DNA of 64,000 nucleotides from Rhodoplanes sp963712435 (GCA_963712435.1 CAVQIB010000012.1:1-64000); one strand, 5' to 3'. Counted from the stretch's first letter, positions 25,101 through 34,161 are shown. Translations and numbers: made by a program. Notes: generated from the sequence alone by a model not told the origin.

Positions 25101-26231
25101 TTACGCTCCGCCGAAGAAGTGCTTGTAGGCCGATTTGCGGGCCGTGCTGTCGAGATTATTGGTCTGCAGATAGGCGCCGGTGCGCTTGGCCCAGGCTTTT
25201 TGCGAATCGATCACCTTCTTGAAGAAGGGCTCCTGCGACTGCGCCGCGATCACCTTGTCCCAGGCCTGGAGCTGCGCGTCCAGAACCGAGGAAGGAGTCT
25301 TGATCACCTGCACGCCGCGCGCCTTGATCGCCTCCAAGTCCTTCGAGTAGCGGTCATAGGCCATGCCGGTCTGGTCGGTTGACGCGGCAAAGGCGCCATA
25401 GCGCAGGATAGCCTTCAGCTCCGGCGGCAACGCATCGAACTTCTGCTTGTTGAAGATGACTTCGAACGGCTCGGCCTGCTGGTGATGGCTGCCGGTCATG
25501 TAGACTTTGGAAACGTCGGGAAAGCCGAGCAGGATGTCGGAGGACGGGTTGTTGAACTCCGCCGCGTCGAGCAGGCCACGGTCCATCGCCGGCACGATTT
25601 CGCCGCCCGGAAGGATAGTGACGGCGGTGCCCATCTCCTTGAACAGGTCGGCGGAGAGGCCGACCGTGCGGTACTTGATCCCCTTGAGGTCGTCCGGGCT
25701 CTTGATTTCTTTCTTGAACCAGCCGAGCGGCTGGGTCGGCATCGGGAAGTACAGCAGGCCCACCACGTTGAGCTTGAGGGTGTCGTTGACGAGTTCCTTG
25801 TACAGCGCCTCGCCGCCTCCCCAGTAGAACCAGCCGAGCATGCCATGCGCGTCCCAGCCGAACGAGGGCGGCGTGCCGAACAGCGAAAACGCCTTGTGCT
25901 TGCCGTACCAATAGGCGCATACGCCGTGGCCGGCGTCGAGAATGCCGGAATGCACCGCGTCCTGCATTTGGAACGCGGGCACCACGGCCCCGGCCGCGAG
26001 CACTTCGAGCTTCAGCCGACCGCCGGACATTTCGTTGACCTTCTTGGCGTAGTCGACGGCGTCCTCGTGGAAAATGTCCTTGGTCGGCCAAGTCGATTGA
26101 TATTTCCAGACCGTGGTCTGCGCGCGCGAAACCTGCGGCATGGCTACGGTGGCGGCGCCCGTCGCGCCGGCGGCCAGCAGGAACTTACGCCGCGAAGTAG
26201 CCTTCGACTTGGCGGCAGGGCGGGTCGTCAT
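25101..26231 (-). CDS. dctP: TRAP transporter substrate-binding protein, Tat-exported
   Basis: The 376-residue DctP-family protein captures the solute in the periplasm. A twin-arginine signal is present (SRRKFLLAAGATGAATVAMP, ~13-32). The mature chain has the family's ligand-site Arg region (LKGIKYRTVGLSADLFKEMG, ~190-210) and the Asn/Glu segment MDRGLLDAAEFNNPSSD. The bulky-aromatic segment (CAYWYGKHKAF, WFYWGGGEALY) resembles the group that binds mannitol-like, 2-oxo acid or chloroaromatic ligands rather than C4-dicarboxylates. First gene of the operon; the promoter is in the 357-base gap upstream. Confidence 0.9.
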   Translation of the reverse strand: MTTRPAAKSKATSRRKFLLAAGATGAATVAMPQVSRAQTTVWKYQSTWPTKDIFHEDAVDYAKKVNEMSGGRLKLEVLAAGAVVPAFQMQDAVHSGILDAGHGVCAYWYGKHKAFSLFGTPPSFGWDAHGMLGWFYWGGGEALYKELVNDTLKLNVVGLLYFPMPTQPLGWFKKEIKSPDDLKGIKYRTVGLSADLFKEMGTAVTILPGGEIVPAMDRGLLDAAEFNNPSSDILLGFPDVSKVYMTGSHHQQAEPFEVIFNKQKFDALPPELKAILRYGAFAASTDQTGMAYDRYSKDLEAIKARGVQVIKTPSSVLDAQLQAWDKVIAAQSQEPFFKKVIDSQKAWAKRTGAYLQTNNLDSTARKSAYKHFFGGA

Positions 26232-26588
26232 GGATGATTCCTCCTTGGAGAAGCAAAGTGTCGCCCCAGCTTCGTGGGTTCCCTCCCGGGGCCGCCAGTT
26301 TGGACGGCCGCCGCAACCTGCACAAGGGTGTCGCCGTCGCAGGTTCGGTTAAATAAAGGTAACTCGGGCGCGGATTGTTGCACTGCAAACCGATCCTGCG
26401 CCACCGTGAGGGCTGCGCCCATCCGCGCGCAGACTTTACGCGCCGGACCTCAAAAGGCCCCAGTTCAGCCGGAAGAGCGGGACCAAAGAGAATAGAACCG
26501 CGCGAAGCGAATAGTAGAGAAGGGCTTTCCCGCGTTGCCCTTCAGTACGCCGTCTCGCCGTCGCCGCGCATGACGCACGGAGCTTTTC
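26232..26588. other. Divergent promoter region, dctP and ABC exporter
   Basis: No gene is seen. The gap holds the start regions of both divergent genes. An inverted repeat AACCTGC-N17-GCAGGTT at 26315-26345 could be a regulator site; A/T-rich GTTAAATAAAGG follows at 26349. Confidence 0.45.
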
Positions 26589-28349
26589 GTGACCCGTTTC
26601 ATCGCCACGCTCGTCACCATCTGGCGGCTTGCCGCGCCCTATTTCCGTTCGGAGGACCGCTGGCCCGGGCGCCTGCTGCTGGCCGCCGTTATCGGCATCG
26701 AGTTCGGCAGTGTGGCGATCACCGTGCTCGTCAATCAATGGAACAACCGGTTTTACACGGCCGTGCAGGATCACAGCTGGGATGCCTTCGTTTCCGAACT
26801 CGCCTATTTCTGCGTGCTCGCGGCGATCTACATTGTTCTCGCCGTGTACCAGCTCTACCTCAATCAATGGCTGCAGATCCGCTGGCGGCGCTTCATGACC
26901 GCGCGCTATCTCGACCGCTGGCTCGAGGCCGGCAATCATTATCGCATGCAGCTCATGGGCGATGCGGCGGACAATCCGGATCAGCGCATCGCCGAGGACA
27001 TTCGGCTGTTCATCGAAAAGACGCTGGATATCGGCATCGGCCTCTTGAGCTCGACGGTGACGCTCGGCTCCTTCGTCGTGATCTTGTGGACCCTGTCGGC
27101 GCAGGCGCCGTTGCACCTGTTCGGCGGCGTCTGGGCGATCCCCGGCTATCTCGTATGGGCCGCCCTGCTCTACGCGGTGCTCGGCACCTTCGCCGTGCAT
27201 CTGATCGGGCGCCCGCTGATCGGCCTCAATTTCCGGCAGCAGCGCTTCGAGGCGGACTTCCGCTTCGACCTCGTGCGCGTGCGCGAACACGGCGAGCAGA
27301 TCGCGCTGCTGGCCGGCGATATGGCCGAGCGCAACCGCCTGCTCGACCGCTTCGGCGCGGTGATGCGGAACTGGTTCAGCATCATGTCGCGCCAGAAGAA
27401 ACTCAGCTTCTTCACCGCCGGCTACAATCAGGTGTCCACGGTTTTTCCGGTCGTCGTGGTGAGTCCGGCCTATTTCGCCGGCGCGATGAATCTGGGCGGA
27501 CTGATGCAGACCGCAGCCGCATTCGGCAGCGTGCAGCAGGCGCTGTCGTTCTTCGTGACCTCCTATCGGCAGATCGCCGAATGGCGCGCGGTCATCGATC
27601 GCCTGGCCGGCTTTGAAGCGGCGATCGCCGGGGGGCGCGCGCTCGCAGACGCGCCGGGCGCGATCAAGGTTGAGCCGCAAGCGGGGCTGCCCGGGGTCGA
27701 GGTCGCGTCGCTCGACGTGCGTCTGCCGGACGGCGTGCCGCTCGTCGTCGCCGAGAATGTCAGGTTCGGAGGCGGCGACCGCGTGCTCGTGAACGGGCCT
27801 TCGGGCGCCGGCAAGTCGACGCTGTTCCGCGCGATCTCCGGCGTCTGGCCGTTCGGGACGGGCGCGATCGCCGTTCCGGCGGACAAGAGCGTGATGGTGA
27901 TCCCGCAGCGGCCCTATCTGCCGATCGGCTCGCTGATCGCCGCCGTCAGCTATCCCGCACCGCCCGACCGCTTCTCCGCGGCCAAAGTGCGCGCCGTCCT
28001 CGATGCGGTCGGGCTCGGCGCGCTGGCCGGGCGGCTCGACGAGGAGGCGCACTGGAGCCGCATGCTGTCGCTCGGCGAGCAGCAGCGCGTGGCGATCGCC
28101 CGCGCCATCCTGCACGCGCCGGACTATCTGTTCCTCGATGAGGCGACCGCCTCGCTCGACGAGCCGTCCGAGGCCGCCCTCTACCGTCTCCTGCACGAGC
28201 GGCTGCCGGACTCCGCCATCATCTCGATCGGCCACCGCTCGACGCTGCGCGCCTTTCACGCCCGCTCCTTCGTGCTCGAGCGCGAGGGCGCGCGCTATCG
28301 CCTGCGGGAGGATGCGTTTCAGCCCGCCGTCGCGCCGACGCCGGGCTGA
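26589..28349 (+). CDS. ABC exporter of the SbmA/BacA-like YddA family (fused permease-ATPase)
   Basis: Residues ~1-330 are an ABC_membrane_2 domain with about six helices (LLAAVIGIEFGSVAITVLVN, LAAIYIVLAVYQLYLNQWLQ) and the family motif WRRFMTARYLDRWLEAGNHY. Residues ~375-570 are the ATPase: Walker A GPSGAGKST, signature LSLGEQQRVAIARAIL, Walker B YLFLDEATASLDE and H-loop His in SIGHRSTLRA. Relatives move peptides, B12-like molecules or very-long-chain acyl-CoA and are tied to bacteroid survival in rhizobia. The 586-residue length is typical. It stands alone, ending at a bidirectional terminator. Confidence 0.9.
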   Translation: MTRFIATLVTIWRLAAPYFRSEDRWPGRLLLAAVIGIEFGSVAITVLVNQWNNRFYTAVQDHSWDAFVSELAYFCVLAAIYIVLAVYQLYLNQWLQIRWRRFMTARYLDRWLEAGNHYRMQLMGDAADNPDQRIAEDIRLFIEKTLDIGIGLLSSTVTLGSFVVILWTLSAQAPLHLFGGVWAIPGYLVWAALLYAVLGTFAVHLIGRPLIGLNFRQQRFEADFRFDLVRVREHGEQIALLAGDMAERNRLLDRFGAVMRNWFSIMSRQKKLSFFTAGYNQVSTVFPVVVVSPAYFAGAMNLGGLMQTAAAFGSVQQALSFFVTSYRQIAEWRAVIDRLAGFEAAIAGGRALADAPGAIKVEPQAGLPGVEVASLDVRLPDGVPLVVAENVRFGGGDRVLVNGPSGAGKSTLFRAISGVWPFGTGAIAVPADKSVMVIPQRPYLPIGSLIAAVSYPAPPDRFSAAKVRAVLDAVGLGALAGRLDEEAHWSRMLSLGEQQRVAIARAILHAPDYLFLDEATASLDEPSEAALYRLLHERLPDSAIISIGHRSTLRAFHARSFVLEREGARYRLREDAFQPAVAPTPG

Positions 28350-28369
28350 AGAGCGCCGCCAAAAAGAAG

Positions 28370-28395
28370 ACGGCGGCTTCGCGAGAAGCCGCCGT
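28370..28395. terminator. Bidirectional rho-independent terminator
   Basis: ACGGCGGCTTC-GCGA-GAAGCCGCCGT is a perfect 11-bp stem with a GCGA loop, preceded by AAAAAGAAG and followed by TTTC. It lies between the convergent ABC exporter and porin genes and can serve both. Confidence 0.85.
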
Positions 28396-28422
28396 TTTCG
28401 AGGCAGAACCGGTGGGGCAGAC

Positions 28423-29466
28423 TTACTTGATGTTGCCGCCGTAGGTCAGATCGGCCTTGAGGGAGACGACGAAGGTCTGGCCGCACCACTTCGAGCCGAA
28501 GCCGCCCGGATTGATCGCGCTGATATTGCCCGGGTTGAACGTGGCGTTGAAGTCGCTGGTCAGAACGTTGCACTCGCCTTCGCTCAGGTTGGTGTCGTAG
28601 TAGCGAACGTCGACCGTGAACACGCTCCAGGTCAGGCCGACGCCGACGTTCCAGGTGGTGTAGTCGGGCAGCGGCACGCCGAAGGGATAGAGGGTCCCGT
28701 TCGGGAACGCGGCGTTTGCGCTGCCGCACTGAGCCACGGCGCCGGCCGTGCAGTAGAACGAGTCGGTGGTGCCGAACCAGTAGCGGCCGACCTCACCCGA
28801 GAGGTATACGCCCGTTCCCACGGGCATCCAGGAGCTCGGCGCGGTCAGCTTGAGGTTGCCGGACGCGAAGAGCCCGTCGGTGCCGAACTGCAGATAGTCG
28901 GGATTGTAGTAGACCGCGCCGCCGATGGCGAAGGTGTCGGTCGGCGCCCACGCGACCTTGCCGAAATACTCGATGAAGCTCAGGTCTTTTTTGATGACGT
29001 TGAAGCTGACCGGCAGGCTGCCGTTGAGCGCGCAGTCGGTGCCGAAGGTGTTCCCGAAGAAGTCGACATTGCCGTTAAAGCACTGGCCGCCCGGATAGTA
29101 GTAGTACCAGACGCCGAAATCGAAGGCGAGTTTGCCGAAGATCGGACGGATGCCGGCGTACAGATCGATTTCCGCCGAGGCGCGGTTCGCGAAGGCGATG
29201 CTCCAGCCGCCGACGCCGGCGTAGAGCTGCAGGTTGTCGCTGACATTGTAGCGCGGCTCGAAATACGCATTCACCGCCGGCCGGTGATTGGATTGCGAGA
29301 TGCCGCGGAAAATGTAGTCGGAGTAGACGCCCGCGCCGAATGCGATGTCCCACGGGCTCACCGGAGGCGGCGGCGCGACCGGCGCTTTCACCATCATGTC
29401 GGCCGCGAAAGCCGTGCTCGCCGAGCATGCGACGGCAAACATTGTTGCAAGAAACTTTTTCTTCAT
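28423..29466 (-). CDS. TorF-family putative outer-membrane porin
   Basis: The 347-residue product has a signal peptide (MKKKFLATMFAVACSASTAFA) and a short Pro-rich stretch, then antiparallel strands typical of the TorF/Gcw_chp family. It opens with WDIAFGAGVYSDYIFRGISQ (the RGISQ box near residue 55) and includes YAGVGGWSIAFAN, FDFGVWYYYYPGG and VDVRYYDTNLSEGEC. Two Cys pairs lie in external-loop regions. GGGGG lies 7 bases before the ATG. Homologues are common in Bradyrhizobium-like genomes and seem constitutive; the solute is unknown. Confidence 0.85.
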   Translation of the reverse strand: MKKKFLATMFAVACSASTAFAADMMVKAPVAPPPPVSPWDIAFGAGVYSDYIFRGISQSNHRPAVNAYFEPRYNVSDNLQLYAGVGGWSIAFANRASAEIDLYAGIRPIFGKLAFDFGVWYYYYPGGQCFNGNVDFFGNTFGTDCALNGSLPVSFNVIKKDLSFIEYFGKVAWAPTDTFAIGGAVYYNPDYLQFGTDGLFASGNLKLTAPSSWMPVGTGVYLSGEVGRYWFGTTDSFYCTAGAVAQCGSANAAFPNGTLYPFGVPLPDYTTWNVGVGLTWSVFTVDVRYYDTNLSEGECNVLTSDFNATFNPGNISAINPGGFGSKWCGQTFVVSLKADLTYGGNIK

Positions 29467-29634
29467 AGCAGCCCCCATCTTTTAACCGCGGCGCTCAGGG
29501 ACGCGCCCGCCAGAACCCCCAAGATCTCTCCGTCTCATGACGTTTAGAAATCGTCTCACATGAACTCATACGGGCCCCGCTATGAGAAGACGAATCCTGC
29601 AGCAACTGCTTGCTTTTTGGGCGTTTGTCCCATG

Positions 29635-29696
29635 TTACGCAAAACCGTTGCAATTTGGTCACGGAAAAACGCGGCTCTATCCGCGTTTTTGCGTAA
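29635..29696 (-). terminator. Terminator with overlapping alternative stem
   Basis: The inner stem AAAAACGCGG-CTCTAT-CCGCGTTTTT (29665-29690) is a 10-bp hairpin; on the minus strand it ends in TTTTT, so it terminates the glycosyltransferase transcript. An outer pair TTACGCAAAA (29635-29644) and TTTTGCGTAA (29687-29696) uses part of the same right arm, so the two stems cannot both be complete. The rest of the 29467-29819 gap holds no gene and carries the porin promoter. Confidence 0.7.
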
Positions 29697-29819
29697 GAGG
29701 TTACCCCAATACTGCACGAGTTCTTTGTGTTTCGGACTGCGCGCGAAAGGAAGACTGTGGACGCAGTCCAGCCCTGTCGAGTCGGCTCGGCCTCCCCGCT
29801 GGCGAGGGGGGCGGAAGCC

Positions 29820-30608
29820 TCACGGCTGGTCGCGCGTGATCCGCTCCGCAGGCGGCGGCTTCCAATCCGCCATCTGCTCGCAGCGCTTGGCGTAGCGGTA
29901 GAACGTGCCCTCGAAATTCCCGAAGGCGATGACGAATCCAACCCACCCGTCGTAGAAGCCGCGCTTGAAGACGAAGTGCTTGAGAAAGGCCCAGCTCGCA
30001 TGGCCGAGCGCGCTCCACATCGACGCCCGCTTGATCCGGCCGGCGCCGAGCGAGGAGTAGCGGTTCACCTTCTCGACGACCTCCGCCAGGTTGCGGAACG
30101 GGAATTGCCAGATATCATTGCGCAGGCGGCCAAGCGGGCGGGCGGTCAACAAGTCATAGCCTTCGTGCACCGGCTCCAGCCGATAGCGCAGCGCGCCCTT
30201 GCGGAAGAGCTGCGGCTGTCGGTAGTTCGGATACCAGCCGGAGCCGCGCACCCAGCGGCCCATCATGAAATTACGGCGGGGAACGAGAAAGGCGTCGTGC
30301 GCCGGTCCGGCCGCGAGCAGAGCGAGCACTTCGTCGCGCACCGGGCGGGTGCAGCGCTCGTCGGCGTCCAAGCTGAAAATCCAGTCGCCGCGGCACGCGT
30401 CCACCGCGCGGTTGCGCAGATCGCCGAAGCCGTCGAACGGGATTTGCACGACGCGCGCCCCGAGCCGCGTGGCGATCTCCGCCGTGCCGTCCGTGCTGCC
30501 GGAATCCGCCAGCACGATCTCGTCCGCCCAAAGGACGCTGGACACGGCGGCTTCGATCTTCTCCGCCTCGTTAAAGGCGATGATGTAGGCGGAGATCGTC
30601 GGCATCAT
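29820..30608 (-). CDS. Family 2 glycosyltransferase (WaaE/KdtX-like)
   Basis: The 262-residue GT-A enzyme probably adds a sugar to the lipopolysaccharide inner core. ISAYIIAFNEAEKIEAAVSS opens the nucleotide-sugar fold; WADEIVLADSGSTDGTAEIA contains the D-S-G-S-x-D sugar-nucleotide segment, and IFSLDADERC is the DxD metal motif (~90). HEGYDLL and the C-terminal FKHFVFKRGFYDGWVGFVIA (membrane-associated) are typical of WaaE/LgtF-like proteins. The start could be 30605, 30608 or TTG 30635; none has a clear ribosome site. It lies 40 bases downstream of cytochrome c1. Confidence 0.8.
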   Translation of the reverse strand: MMPTISAYIIAFNEAEKIEAAVSSVLWADEIVLADSGSTDGTAEIATRLGARVVQIPFDGFGDLRNRAVDACRGDWIFSLDADERCTRPVRDEVLALLAAGPAHDAFLVPRRNFMMGRWVRGSGWYPNYRQPQLFRKGALRYRLEPVHEGYDLLTARPLGRLRNDIWQFPFRNLAEVVEKVNRYSSLGAGRIKRASMWSALGHASWAFLKHFVFKRGFYDGWVGFVIAFGNFEGTFYRYAKRCEQMADWKPPPAERITRDQP

Positions 30609-30647
30609 CGCGGGGCGCGGGGCGAGCTCGGCCAAAGCCCCGGCGGC

Positions 30648-31545
30648 CTATAGACGCGTCTTTCTCGGGTCCTGGCCATGCGCCAGCTCGCGCGGAACCT
30701 CGACGTCGTGCCAGATGCGCTTCTTCGTGAAATAGAGAAGGATCGCGAGCACTGCGAGGAAGATCATGACCTGCAGGCCCATACGCTTGCGCGCCTCGAG
30801 ATGCGGCTCGGCAGCCCAGGCGAGGAACGTGGTCACATCCTTGGCGTATTGGTCGAGCGTCGCCGGCGCGCCGTCGGTGTACTCGACCTGCCCGTCGCTG
30901 AGCGGCGGCGGCATTCTGATGGAATGGCCGGGGAAGTATTTGTTGTAAGCGGCGCCGTCGGGAAGCTGGAAGCCGGCCGGCGGGTCCTCATAGCCGGTCA
31001 GCAGCGCATACATATAGTCCGCGCCGGTCTCTTGATACTGCGTCACCATGTCGAGCAGGAACGTTGGGAAGCCACGCTCGAAGGTGCGCGCTTTGGTCAT
31101 CACCGAGAGGTCGGGCGGCGCCGACCCGCCGAAAGCCGCTTGCGCGGCCGCGGTGTTCGCGAACGGCGAAGGGAACCGGTCCGCCGGCCGGCCCGGCCGC
31201 TCGAACATGTCGCCCTGATCGTTCGGCCCATCCTTGATCTGGTACTCGGCGGCGATCGCGGCGACTTGCGCCGGCGTGAATTCGGGCCCGCCCGGCTCGC
31301 CGAGATTGCGAAACGCAATCATGGACAGGCCGTGACAGGATGCACACACCTCCCGATAGACCTTCAACCCCCGCTGCAGCTGCCCACGGTCAAACGTTCC
31401 GAAAGGTCCCGAGAACGACCAGGTCTGCTGGGACGGGACAGGCGCTCCCTCGGCCGCACGCGCGGTCGAGGATGCCCCGAGCAGGCCGAAAATCGCGCTC
31501 GCGCCAAAGATCAGCACCGCGATGCCCCACTTCTTGCCTTTTTCT
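30648..31545 (-). CDS. fbcH: Cytochrome c1 (probably C-terminal half of fused FbcH)
   Basis: Cytochrome c1 of complex III receives electrons from the Rieske centre and passes them to cytochrome c. The recognisable protein begins KKWGIAVLIFGASAIFGLLG (internal export segment, cleaved near ARA-A). It has the heme c motif VCASCHGLSM, the axial-Met region GHSIRMPPPLSDGQVEY and a C-terminal anchor (LQVMIFLAVLAILLYFTKKR). No ATG/GTG/TTG with a ribosome site lies next to the export segment, and the frame enters directly from cytochrome b coding DNA. A one-base gain in the G5 or A5 run at 31539-31550 would join both, as in Bradyrhizobium FbcH. Confidence 0.85.
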
Positions 31546-32755
31546 CCCCCGCTTCGGTGATCGAGGCGGGAACAGGCAGCGGCTTCTCGATCATCCCGAT
31601 CACCGGCAGGATGACCAGGAAGTGCAGGAAGTACCAGAAGGTGAGGATCTGCGCGGCGATGATGTAGCCGCCTTCCGCGGGCTTTGCGCCGAGCCAGCCG
31701 AGCCCGACGCACACGGCGAGGAATATCCAGAAGAACTGGCGGAAGATCGGCCGGTAGGTGCCCGATTTGACCTTCGAGGTGTCGAGCCAGGGCAGGAAGG
31801 CCAGGATCACGATCGAGGCGAACAGCGCGATCACGCCCAGCAGCTTGTTCGGAATCGCACGCAGGATCGCGTAGAACGGAAGGTAGTACCATTCCGGCAC
31901 GATATGGGCGGGCGTGACGCTCGGATTGGCCGGGATGTAGTTGTCGGCATGGCCGAGATAGTTAGGGATATAGAAGACGAAATAGCCGAACAGGAGCAGG
32001 AAGACCACGAAGTAGAACATGTCCTTCATCGTGGCATAGGGCGTGAACGGAACCGTATCCTTGTCGCTTTTCGGCTCGACGCCGGCGGGGTTGTTCTGTC
32101 CCACGACATGCAGCGCCCAGACATGCAGGACGACAAGGCCGACGATCACGAACGGCAGCAAATAGTGCAGCGAGAAGAAGCGCTGCAGCGTCGGATTGCC
32201 GACCGCGTAGCCGCCCCACAGCCAGGTGACGATGGTTTCGCCGACAACCGGGACGGCCGAGAACAGGTTGGTGATGACCGTCGCGGCCCAGTAGCTCATC
32301 TGACCCCAGGGGAGCACATAGCCGAGAAAGCCGGTCGCGATCATCATCAGGAAGATGATCACGCCGATGATCCACAATATCTCGCGCGGATCCTTGTACG
32401 ATCCGTAGTAAAGGCCTCGGAAGATGTGGACGTAGACCGCGACGAAGAACATCGATGCGCCGTTGGCGTGGGCGTAACGCAAGAGCCAGCCGTAATTCAC
32501 GTCGCGCATGATGTGCTCGACGGAATTGAACGCCATATCGACGGTCGGGGTGAAATGCATGACCAGGATGACCCCGGTCACGATCTGGATGATCAGAAAG
32601 AAAGAGAGGATCGCGCCGAACGTCCAAAGGAAATTCAGATTGCGCGGCGTCGGATAGGAGACGAAGGAGTTGTACATGAGGCTCACGATCGGGAGCCGCG
32701 CCTCGAACCATTTCATCAACCGGTTGTTCGGCTGGTAACTCGAAGGTCCACTCAT
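31511..32755 (-). CDS. fbcH: Cytochrome b of the bc1 complex (probably N-terminal half of fused FbcH)
   Basis: This is the diheme quinol-oxidising core of complex III. From ATG 32755 (MSGPSSYQPNNRL) it has about eight helices. Heme-ligand His pairs lie in helices II and IV (LLRYAHANGASMFFVAVYVH, SLHYLLPFVIVGLVVLHVWA), and the Qo-site PEWY is in HIVPEWYYLPFYA. Other markers are GYVLPWGQMSYWAA and the helix VPVVGETIVTWLWGGY. The written frame ends ITEAGEKKARSGASRC, an abrupt non-family tail, just where the homopolymer shift to the c1 frame occurs. The Rieske gene precedes it by 76 bases. The longer upstream frame to 33037 is not coding. Confidence 0.92.
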   Translation of the reverse strand: MSGPSSYQPNNRLMKWFEARLPIVSLMYNSFVSYPTPRNLNFLWTFGAILSFFLIIQIVTGVILVMHFTPTVDMAFNSVEHIMRDVNYGWLLRYAHANGASMFFVAVYVHIFRGLYYGSYKDPREILWIIGVIIFLMMIATGFLGYVLPWGQMSYWAATVITNLFSAVPVVGETIVTWLWGGYAVGNPTLQRFFSLHYLLPFVIVGLVVLHVWALHVVGQNNPAGVEPKSDKDTVPFTPYATMKDMFYFVVFLLLFGYFVFYIPNYLGHADNYIPANPSVTPAHIVPEWYYLPFYAILRAIPNKLLGVIALFASIVILAFLPWLDTSKVKSGTYRPIFRQFFWIFLAVCVGLGWLGAKPAEGGYIIAAQILTFWYFLHFLVILPVIGMIEKPLPVPASITEAGEKKARSGASRC

Positions 32756-32831
32756 TCTGGTTGTCTCTTTGCGAAACGCAGCCGGTCCGAAATGGCTTAA
32801 GCGGAGAAGCGCGTCAGCCGATCTGGATTTT

Positions 32832-33362
32832 TCAGCCGATCTGGATTTTGGTGTCCGACAAGAATTGGTAGGGCGGGATCGCGAGGTTGGTCGGGGCGGG
32901 GCCGCGACGGATGCGACCGGCATTGTCGTAATGGGAGCCGTGGCAGGGGCAGAACCAGCCGCCATAATCGCCCTGATCCGCGATCGGAATGCAGCCGAGA
33001 TGCGTGCAAATGCCGATGACGACCAGCCAGGGCTCATGGCCGGGCTTTGTGCGTTCCTGATCCGTTTGCGGGTCGGGCAGGTTGCTCAGCGGGACGGCGA
33101 CCGACTCTTCCACTTCCTGTTTGGTGCGATGCGAAATGAAGATCGGTTTGCTGCGCCACGTCACCTTGATCACCTGCCCCTCGGCGATCGGGGCGAGATC
33201 GACCTCGATGGGGGCGCCGGCGGCGACCGTCGAGGCATCCGGATTCATCTGCGCGACCAACGGAACGAGCGTAAAGCCGGCGCCGATCGCCGCAACTGCG
33301 CCGGTCGAGATATAAAGGAAATCGCGGCGCGTCGGCCCGGCTTGCAAAGTTGTGTCGAACAC
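32832..33362 (-). CDS. petA: Rieske iron-sulfur subunit of the bc1 complex
   Basis: PetA carries the mobile [2Fe-2S] cluster. The 176-residue protein has a Tat-type anchor (TRRDFLYISTGAVAAIGAGF, ~11-30) and the two cluster motifs CTHLGCIP and CPCHGSHYD (~115-148), with Cys/His ligands and disulphide Cys all present. The neighbourhood PetA, cytochrome b, c1 is the standard order. At the 3' end the codons for KIQIG plus the stop are duplicated in tandem (32815-32851), so a second identical tail lies just after the stop. Confidence 0.93.
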   Translation of the reverse strand: MFDTTLQAGPTRRDFLYISTGAVAAIGAGFTLVPLVAQMNPDASTVAAGAPIEVDLAPIAEGQVIKVTWRSKPIFISHRTKQEVEESVAVPLSNLPDPQTDQERTKPGHEPWLVVIGICTHLGCIPIADQGDYGGWFCPCHGSHYDNAGRIRRGPAPTNLAIPPYQFLSDTKIQIG

Positions 33363-33641
33363 GGTGTCAGTCCCTTTTTTTCAACGACTGGGGTTCACCT
33401 AGGGTCAATTCACCTCGAGGAGGGCACGGACCGGCGGCAAGCCGGGCGGGTAGGACATCGCAGTGCGGCGGCAAGGCAGGTCTGCGCCGGCGCCTATCTG
33501 CGTGTCTAATTGGCACCCTTGCGGAGGGAGCGCAAGCCCGCTGCGCAGGTGCAGCATCGGACTGTCAAATTTATTTTACACTCACGGGCGCTCCGGACTG
33601 CCTCGGCCGGGAGAAATGCGTCATCGGAGAACGCCTCAACC

Positions 33642-34112
33642 ATGCGGATCGCGCTGTTCGAACCGGATATTCCGCAGAACGCCGGGACCATCCTGCGGCT
33701 TGCCGCCTGCCTTGGCCTCGACGCCCATCTGATCGAGCCGGCCGGCTTTCCGACCACCGACCGGGCCTTCCGGCGCGCCGGCATGGACTATCTCGATCAG
33801 GTCGCCCTCACCCGGCATGCCTCTTGGGCGCATTTCGAGGTCTGGCGCCGGGCGCAGGCGCTGCGCCTCGTCCTGTTCACCACGGGCGGCGACACGCCCT
33901 ATCTCGCGCATCGCTTCCGCCCTGACGATATCCTGCTGTTCGGGCGCGAGTCGTCCGGCGTTCCGGACGCGGTGCGTCGCGTTGCGGATGCGCGGCTCGT
34001 GATCCCGATGCAGCCGGGCCTGCGCTCGCTTAATGTGGCGGTCGCCTGCGCCATGGCGGTGGGCGAGGCGCTGCGGCAAATGAACCTGGGGTCGCCCGAT
34101 AACGCGGAGTAG
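33642..34112 (+). CDS. trmL: tRNA (cytidine34-2'-O)-methyltransferase
   Basis: TrmL methylates the wobble ribose of tRNA-Leu, using AdoMet in a SPOUT trefoil-knot fold. The 156-residue chain starts MRIALFEPDIPQNAGTILRL, has the family's motifs LLFGRESSGVPDAV (knot) and IPMQPGLRSLNVAVACAMAV, and ends soon after EALRQMN. GGAGA lies ~11 bases before the ATG; the longer frame from 33510 lacks support. It is divergent from the Rieske gene and is followed 45 bases on by the brnTA toxin-antitoxin pair. Confidence 0.92.
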   Translation: MRIALFEPDIPQNAGTILRLAACLGLDAHLIEPAGFPTTDRAFRRAGMDYLDQVALTRHASWAHFEVWRRAQALRLVLFTTGGDTPYLAHRFRPDDILLFGRESSGVPDAVRRVADARLVIPMQPGLRSLNVAVACAMAVGEALRQMNLGSPDNAE

Positions 34113-34138
34113 ACCGTCGGGGCCAGCCTTGCGATCTC

Positions 34139-34157
34139 GTATATTATGACAATATAC
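34139..34157. promoter_or_regulatory. Putative brnTA operator
   Basis: GTATATT-ATGAC-AATATAC is a perfect 7-bp inverted repeat, A/T-rich in GC-rich surroundings, ending 4 bases before the brnT ATG. BrnA/BrnT complexes repress their own promoter; this is the obvious site. Confidence 0.6.
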
Positions 34158-34161
34158 ATCC

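Noticed and set aside
26436..28259. Long minus-strand frame (607 codons) antisense to the ABC exporter
   Set aside because: Composition is typical of an antisense shadow; the exporter on the plus strand has all ABC motifs.
31340..32800. Plus-strand 486-codon frame opposite cytochrome b
   Set aside because: Charged shadow of a membrane protein; no recognisable motif.
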